Positions 59,666 through 64,000 of a stretch of 64,000 nucleotides of DNA are shown here, piece after piece. Origin of the DNA: Sphingobium sp. CR2-8 (GTDB taxonomy: Bacteria > Pseudomonadota > Alphaproteobacteria > Sphingomonadales > Sphingomonadaceae); NCBI RefSeq assembly GCF_035818615.1, contig NZ_JAYKZY010000002.1:2110501-2174500 (forward strand), given 5' to 3'. Numbering within the stretch: the stretch's first letter is position 1; every line of letters begins with the position of its first letter. Under the pieces are notes generated by a model, which saw nothing but the letters and a program-made list of their open reading frames with translations, was not told the origin of the DNA and made no database searches. The position numbers and the translations under genes were made by a program.

Positions 59666-59978
59666 GGATAGGCTCCCAAGGAAGGGCGAAGATAAAGGGC
59701 AAACGCCGCTGGATGCCTTTTGTTGCTCATCCGCACCGATTTGTCATCGATCTTTTGAAAGGCGTTCGCAAGAAGCAAAACTGCGTCACAGTTCCGCTCC
59801 CGCCTCCTCACCGCCAGCACCTCCAAATGCAGCAGTTCGCACGCAACGGACCATAACAGCGACGCGCAGGTTAGCCTCTCGCCCCCGATCGATGAAGAAA
59901 AAGCCGACCACCTCCTCCACATCATTCGCTGAGCCAGAAGCAGCGTAAAGGGCTTGCCGCTATTATACCAGGTTGCCT
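59666..59978. other. Gene-free stretch upstream of sodC
   Basis: About 310 nt. I see no ORF with convincing codon use. It should hold the sodC promoter on the minus strand; no clear -35/-10 pair could be picked out. Confidence 0.4.
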
Positions 59979-60093
59979 TGATAGGAACCTATAGCCAGTT
60001 GTTCCCCGGCGTAGGCCGGGGTCAAGTCCCGCGCTCAGAAGTATTCCCCGGCCCACGCCGGGGAACTGCCTTATGGGTCAGCATCATCGCATT
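59979..60093. repeat. 115-nt palindromic element (family B), copy 2
   Basis: Same length and flanks as the copy at 18611-18725, with 11 substitutions by my count. The stem arms read TTCCCCGGCGTAGGCCGGGG and CCCCGGCCCACGCCGGGGAA: one A-T pair of copy 1 is changed to T-A, and one pair is lost (A-C). Confidence 0.85.
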
Positions 60094-60103
60094 ATAATAT
60101 TAG

Positions 60104-60319
60104 ATGGCGGGCCGGAAATCCAAGCCCAAGGGGCCGCCCTATACGATCATCATCGACGCGCCGCCGCAGACACTCAAGCGCGGCACCGCTAGGATAACGC
60201 TTCCCCACTCCAATCAGGCCACCGTTGTCGCACTTGAGGATAGCAACACGTCGCGCAGTTGGCGCACTGGCAGGACATACTGCGTTGCCATCGCCGTCTA
60301 CGTCGATCGGTGGCCTTGA
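60104..60319 (+). CDS. Doubtful ORF, possible truncated gene
   Basis: 71 codons starting 11 nt after the family B element. The first ~30 codons (KSKPKGPPYTIIIDAPPQTL) have base use like real genes here; the remainder does not. It may be the surviving 5' end of a gene broken by repeat or deletion events. The rest of the interval up to ompA (60320-60474) shows no gene. Confidence 0.3.
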   Translation: MAGRKSKPKGPPYTIIIDAPPQTLKRGTARITLPHSNQATVVALEDSNTSRSWRTGRTYCVAIAVYVDRWP

Positions 60320-60474
60320 GAGCCATTCAGCAGCCGACGAAAAGGATGGACCAGAATCCGGCTTTCGGCAGGCAAATCACGATCGTCCTGACCAGCCGCT
60401 AATGCCGTCATCTGGCGTCAACCGCTCGCTTCAGTCAGGCGCATCTGGCCATCAACCGGCCGCCAACGATACCC

Positions 60475-60511
60475 AAAGAAAAAGGGGGCGGTCCGTGAAG
60501 ACCAGCCCCCA
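60475..60511 (-). terminator. Terminator of ompA
   Basis: On the minus strand, GGGGGCTGGTC then a 5-nt loop and GACC-GCCCCC (one bulged or mismatched base) is followed by TTTTTCTTT. Confidence 0.8.
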
Positions 60512-60544
60512 ATTCTGTTTCCATTCCGAGGAATGGAAATCGGC

Positions 60545-61618
60545 TTACATGCCCGAACCCGGACCGTAGCTGATTTCCACGCGACGGTTCTGGACTTCGC
60601 GAACGCCGTCCGCGGTGTCGACACGCGGCTTCGATTCACCGAAGGCCTGGGTGGTGATCACACCATCAGGGATACCCTTCGAGGCCAGATAGGCCTTGAC
60701 CGAGTCAGCGCGGCGCTGCGAGAGGCCGACGTTGTAGGAAGCGGCACCCGAACGGTCAGCGTGACCGGCCAGCATGACCTGTGCGCTACCGCAGCTGCTG
60801 TAGGCCGAAACCGCGTTGTCCAGGATGGTGCCAGCGTCGGGCGTGATGTCCGACTTGTCCCATTCGAAGAACACGATGTACGGTCCGGGGTTGCATTCAG
60901 CAACCGGCGGCGGGGGCGGCGGGGGAGGCGGCGGGGGCGGCGGGGGCGGCGGCGGGGGCGGCGGCGGAGCAGCCGGTTCACCACCGAAGTTGTAGGTCAG
61001 GCCGAGCAGGACGCTATGCGTACGCAGCTTGGTTTCGCCCTGGACGCCCGCGCCGGTGTAGACGCTGTTGAAAGCCGGGATCAGCTTGATATCGTCCTGG
61101 TTGAAGAAACGATACTTCAGCGAAACGTCGACATTGTTGGTGACCGGATAACGGACGCCAGCAATAGCCTGCCAGGCGAAGCCGGTGTCGCTGTCGTTGA
61201 CGATGTCCGAAGCCAGCTTGCCGCGCGATACGCCGACGCCGCCGCCGACGAAGCCCTGCAGGCCATCATCGGGACCGAAGTCCAGCAAACCGTTCAGCAT
61301 GAACGAAAGAGCCGAGGCCGCACCGCCGAAGCCGGTGTCGCCCAGGTCGATCTTGGCGCGCTTGTAGGCTGCTTCAGCCTCCAGGCGGAAACCACCGAAA
61401 TCGTAACCGATATTGGCGTCGAAGTCATAACCCTTATGGTAATCGATGCCGGGAACGGCACGGTTACGGGGCGCGGTTGCGCCCGGGAAGGTCAGGTTCT
61501 GGTCTTCGACCAGCAGGACGCCGGCGTCGACGCCAACATACCAGCTGTTGTCACGCGCCAAGGCCGGAGTGGCCAGAGCGCTGGTCGCAAGCGCAGCCGC
61601 GAGGGCAAGCTTCCGCAT
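60545..61618 (-). CDS. OmpA-family outer-membrane protein with poly-proline linker
   Basis: 357 aa: signal peptide (ALAAALATSALATPALA), an 8-strand OmpA barrel (about 22-225), a linker of 21 consecutive prolines encoded at 60904-60966, and a periplasmic OmpA domain (FFEWDKSDITPDAG, AGHADRSGAASYN, LSQRRADSVKAYL) that binds peptidoglycan. Start ATG 61616-61618 has AGGGGAA upstream. The ~200-nt AT-rich leader (61619-61818) probably carries its promoter. Expected to be abundant and to tie the outer membrane to the wall. Confidence 0.94.
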   Translation of the reverse strand: MRKLALAAALATSALATPALARDNSWYVGVDAGVLLVEDQNLTFPGATAPRNRAVPGIDYHKGYDFDANIGYDFGGFRLEAEAAYKRAKIDLGDTGFGGAASALSFMLNGLLDFGPDDGLQGFVGGGVGVSRGKLASDIVNDSDTGFAWQAIAGVRYPVTNNVDVSLKYRFFNQDDIKLIPAFNSVYTGAGVQGETKLRTHSVLLGLTYNFGGEPAAPPPPPPPPPPPPPPPPPPPPPVAECNPGPYIVFFEWDKSDITPDAGTILDNAVSAYSSCGSAQVMLAGHADRSGAASYNVGLSQRRADSVKAYLASKGIPDGVITTQAFGESKPRVDTADGVREVQNRRVEISYGPGSGM

Positions 61619-61818
61619 TTGAATTCCCCTTTCAAGAGTGTCACGAAGGACTGCTGAAACCCTGTATCCGCAAGAAGGTTTCATAGCAAGTCCACAATTA
61701 GTGAAACCGTTGCAAAAATAACGCACTAGCCCGGCTTTAATGAGGTATCCAAGCTAATAATGCCATTAATTAGACTAATGAATCACAGCTGCAACAACAA
61801 AAACACAAAAACGTAATA

Positions 61819-62316
61819 TTAGCTCTCGATCAGGCCGTGGGTGCGCAAGGCGACCAGAATGTCTGCGACGGTAGAGCGTGCCTCCGCGTCAATCACGGTT
61901 CCGCCATTTGGGGCGTGGATGGCCGCCATCCTTGGCCCGACGACCCGTTTTTCGTCTATATAGAAGCCGTCTTCCCTGATTTGACCCGGCCGCCATTCGC
62001 CGCTGTCATAACATAAGTCATGGCCTCGGTCCGCCACGGCGACGCGCAGGTCCGCGCGCGGCGGAACGAAACGCCACCCTCCTTGCGTCCACAGCGCCAT
62101 CGCGCCCGCCTGCCCGGCCCAGCCGCCCGACGCGCCCGCCGCGACGATCCAGCATTGCCCGACCACCGGCGCACCGGGCGGCGCGCTCAGGTCGGCGCTC
62201 TCGACCCGCCCGTGCAACAGCGCATCGATCAGCGCCAACGCCTCATTATGATAGACTTCCTTCTGCGCCTGTCCTGCAAACAGCAGCGGCAAGGCCCAAC
62301 GCGGCGTCCCATCCAT
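61819..62316 (-). CDS. DUF2793 protein (GTA/phage tail-associated)
   Basis: 165 aa. WALPLLFAGQAQKEVYHNEAL is the DUF2793 N-terminal signature; GGWRFVPP and RVVGPRMAAI follow. ATG 62314-62316 has GGGAGAG upstream. DUF2793 genes commonly close the gene-transfer-agent or prophage tail modules of sphingomonads; here it directly follows the tail gene. Confidence 0.82.
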   Translation of the reverse strand: MDGTPRWALPLLFAGQAQKEVYHNEALALIDALLHGRVESADLSAPPGAPVVGQCWIVAAGASGGWAGQAGAMALWTQGGWRFVPPRADLRVAVADRGHDLCYDSGEWRPGQIREDGFYIDEKRVVGPRMAAIHAPNGGTVIDAEARSTVADILVALRTHGLIES

Positions 62317-62345
62317 AATCGTCTCTCCCTCTCTATAACGCGCCG

Positions 62346-64000
62346 TCAGGCGATGAAGCCAATCTGTGCGATACGTCCCTGCGCCCATGTGCCCAGTTGG
62401 CGCACCTCCAGCACCAGCGACTGGCCGCCGGTCCCGTCCGCGCCGATCATCGCGCCGTCATAGGTCCATTGCGGCCTGCCCGTTTCCGCGCTCCGCACGA
62501 TCCGCTCCCCATCCATCACCGTGATGCGATAGCGCTCGACCTCCTCGCCCAGCGGCGCGTCGCCCCCATTGCTCCACCGCCATCCCGCACGACTGCGCCT
62601 GACCCAGCCGAAGACATGCCCGCCGCCCTCGGCCCGACCCGTCAGATGCACCGGCGACGGCGGCGTCAACGCCGCCCCGCCGATGACCAGTCCCGCCTCG
62701 ACCGGCTCGACATCGCCCAGTCCGACCGCCGCGACCCGCAGCGGCGCGCCCGTCTCCCCGACCATCCCCAGCGCCACCAGCCGTTCCTCCTCGATCAGCA
62801 GGAAAGGCTCGCCCACGCCATGCGCCGCCATCGCCCATTCGGTGCCGCGCAATCCGCGATGCAGCCCGCTCAGCCGATAGCTGGCAGGCCCGGTCCGCAC
62901 CGCCGTTTCGAACTGCACCAGTTCCTGCCCCACCAGGCACAGGTTTCGCCCCTGCCCCAGCGCCGCGTCATCCGCCCCGCCCAGCACCATGTCCCACGCC
63001 AGCAACGTCACCGACAGGCTATGCCGCCGATCGACCAGCGTCCCGCCCCCGACCGGCAGGGCGCCCAGCGTCGTCCCCATGATCGCGCGCGGCGCGCTGC
63101 GGCCGACCGGCGTCGCCTCCCCGCTCCCGCTCATCATGAATAGCGCCGCACTGCGCCAGCCCTCGCCCCCGCTCGCCGCCGCGACCAGCAGCGGCGCGGT
63201 CGCCGCACCGTCCTTCAACTGCGGCAGGTCGGCCAGTATCAGCGTCGTCACACCATGCGGCGCATCGGCCTGCCGCACGATCGCGCCCGAAGACGCCCCG
63301 CTCGGCAACGCTCCGCCCGCGCCTGGTACCCGGCGCAGCGCCAGCCGCACCGCCATCGCTTCCCATTCGCGCTCCTCGATCCGCCACAGCCCCGGCACGT
63401 CCGCCACCGTCACCACCGCGCCCGGCGCAAAGGCCAGGCTGCGCCAGTCGCACCGCAGCGTCATCGTCGTCCGGCCGGTCCATGCCTCGGCCAACCGCGA
63501 CGCCACCAGGCCCCGCGCCGCATCCGCCGCCATCACGACGGGCAGTTCCATTCCCTGCTCCTGCCGCCCCGGCCCCGGCCGCGTCACCCGCTGCACCCCG
63601 GCCTGATAGTCGCGCGCGGCATCATAGTGGCGCAGGCTCAGCGCCACCGGCACGCCATCGGCCGCCCCGCCCGATCGTTCCACAGAATCGATCGCCCGGC
63701 CGTTCACCCGCCGCGCCAACGCCTGCGCGTCGATCATGCCCTCCGCAGCGCCCGCCGCAACCAAATGCATGCCCCCTGCATCCGACCGCAGCGCCAGCCC
63801 ATGCGCCTCGACCAGCGGCGCGATCGCCGCGCGCACATCCGCCCCGCTCGCGGCATAGCCGTCCACTTCGGCCAGCCCCCCGCCATCCAGCCGCCCACAG
63901 CTCAGGTCCATCGCCAGCGCGCCGATCGGCACCGCCCCGTCATCCGCCGCCACCTCGAACGTCAGCGACGGAATGCGATTGCCATAATCGGCCAGCGCCA
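62346..64000 (-). CDS. Phage/GTA tail protein (gp15-like), C-terminal part
   Basis: The frame is open to the window edge, giving at least 551 aa; the N-terminus lies outside. The entry segment ALADYGNRIPSLTFEV is typical of the large gp15-type tail/host-specificity protein of gene transfer agents. Later parts: LSLRHYDAARDYQAGVQ, YRLSGLHRGLRGTEWA, FGWVRRSRAGWRW (fibronectin-like) and a C-terminal QLGTWAQGRIAQIGF. Likely the last structural gene of a GTA-like cluster read right to left. Whether the cluster is a domesticated GTA or a prophage needs the flanking genes. Confidence 0.85.
   Translation of the reverse strand, partial: ALADYGNRIPSLTFEVAADDGAVPIGALAMDLSCGRLDGGGLAEVDGYAASGADVRAAIAPLVEAHGLALRSDAGGMHLVAAGAAEGMIDAQALARRVNGRAIDSVERSGGAADGVPVALSLRHYDAARDYQAGVQRVTRPGPGRQEQGMELPVVMAADAARGLVASRLAEAWTGRTTMTLRCDWRSLAFAPGAVVTVADVPGLWRIEEREWEAMAVRLALRRVPGAGGALPSGASSGAIVRQADAPHGVTTLILADLPQLKDGAATAPLLVAAASGGEGWRSAALFMMSGSGEATPVGRSAPRAIMGTTLGALPVGGGTLVDRRHSLSVTLLAWDMVLGGADDAALGQGRNLCLVGQELVQFETAVRTGPASYRLSGLHRGLRGTEWAMAAHGVGEPFLLIEEERLVALGMVGETGAPLRVAAVGLGDVEPVEAGLVIGGAALTPPSPVHLTGRAEGGGHVFGWVRRSRAGWRWSNGGDAPLGEEVERYRITVMDGERIVRSAETGRPQWTYDGAMIGADGTGGQSLVLEVRQLGTWAQGRIAQIGFIA

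Noticed and set aside
59862..59948. Short plus-strand ORF rich in Lys/Ser/Thr upstream of sodC
   Set aside because: Too short, no ribosome binding site, and overlaps the expected sodC promoter region.

Overview
The window looks like ordinary chromosome from an alphaproteobacterium of the Sphingomonadaceae (Sphingobium/Sphingomonas/Novosphingobium type). The signs are high GC, alphaproteobacteria-specific proteins (RcdA/DUF1465, TrcR/DUF1013, DUF2793), a Caulobacter-like oxidative xylose operon, and interspersed palindromic repeats of a kind I know from sphingomonads. I see no rRNA, tRNA, CRISPR array, transposase or integrase.

Region 1 (1-17.4 kb) is a plant-polysaccharide locus for glucuronoxylan. 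A minus-strand operon holds two tandem GH3 glycosidases, a ManD-type D-mannonate dehydratase and the start of an MFS transporter. Divergent from it are a GH67 alpha-glucuronidase and a LacI-family regulator. Past purB, an EF-hand protein and a small membrane protein lies an operon for the upper Weimberg pathway (xylX, xylB, xylC, a sugar/H+ symporter, an aldose epimerase). The divergent GH3/GH67 intergenic region and the xylX leader carry near-identical 14-bp LacI-type palindromes, so polymer breakdown and xylose oxidation are probably one regulon. The later Weimberg genes xylA and xylD are not here.

Region 2 (17.5-30.2 kb) is core physiology: lapA-like/pyrF, a thioesterase, an outer-membrane barrel, a tamA-tamB-sdaA operon, and a group of small regulators (RcdA, two DUF465 proteins, PilZ, DksA). 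Region 3 (30.6-46.2 kb) has a Ser/Gly-rich PEP-CTERM protein, a host-attachment family protein, serS, an NlpD-like lipoprotein coupled to a K+ channel and rimO, an M17 aminopeptidase, MarR/NlpC-P60/argC, a PQQ-type sugar dehydrogenase, a DUF815 ATPase and a Sua5-type enzyme. Region 4 (46.4-58.6 kb) has msrA/fadD, TrcR, a glycosyltransferase with an LpxH-like phosphoesterase, a quinone oxidoreductase, clpA, a GST, a Bax-inhibitor-1 protein and ThpR. Region 5 (58.6-64 kb) has a frameshifted sodC in a sparse, repeat-bearing stretch, an OmpA protein with a long proline linker, and the last two genes of a gene-transfer-agent-like tail module that runs off the right edge.

The most useful observations are the shared operator pair; two likely frameshifts in G/C homopolymers (tamB, sodC), which are either assembly errors or real; and a 115-nt palindromic element present twice with one compensatory base-pair change. 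I did not find a convincing novel defence or biosynthetic system.
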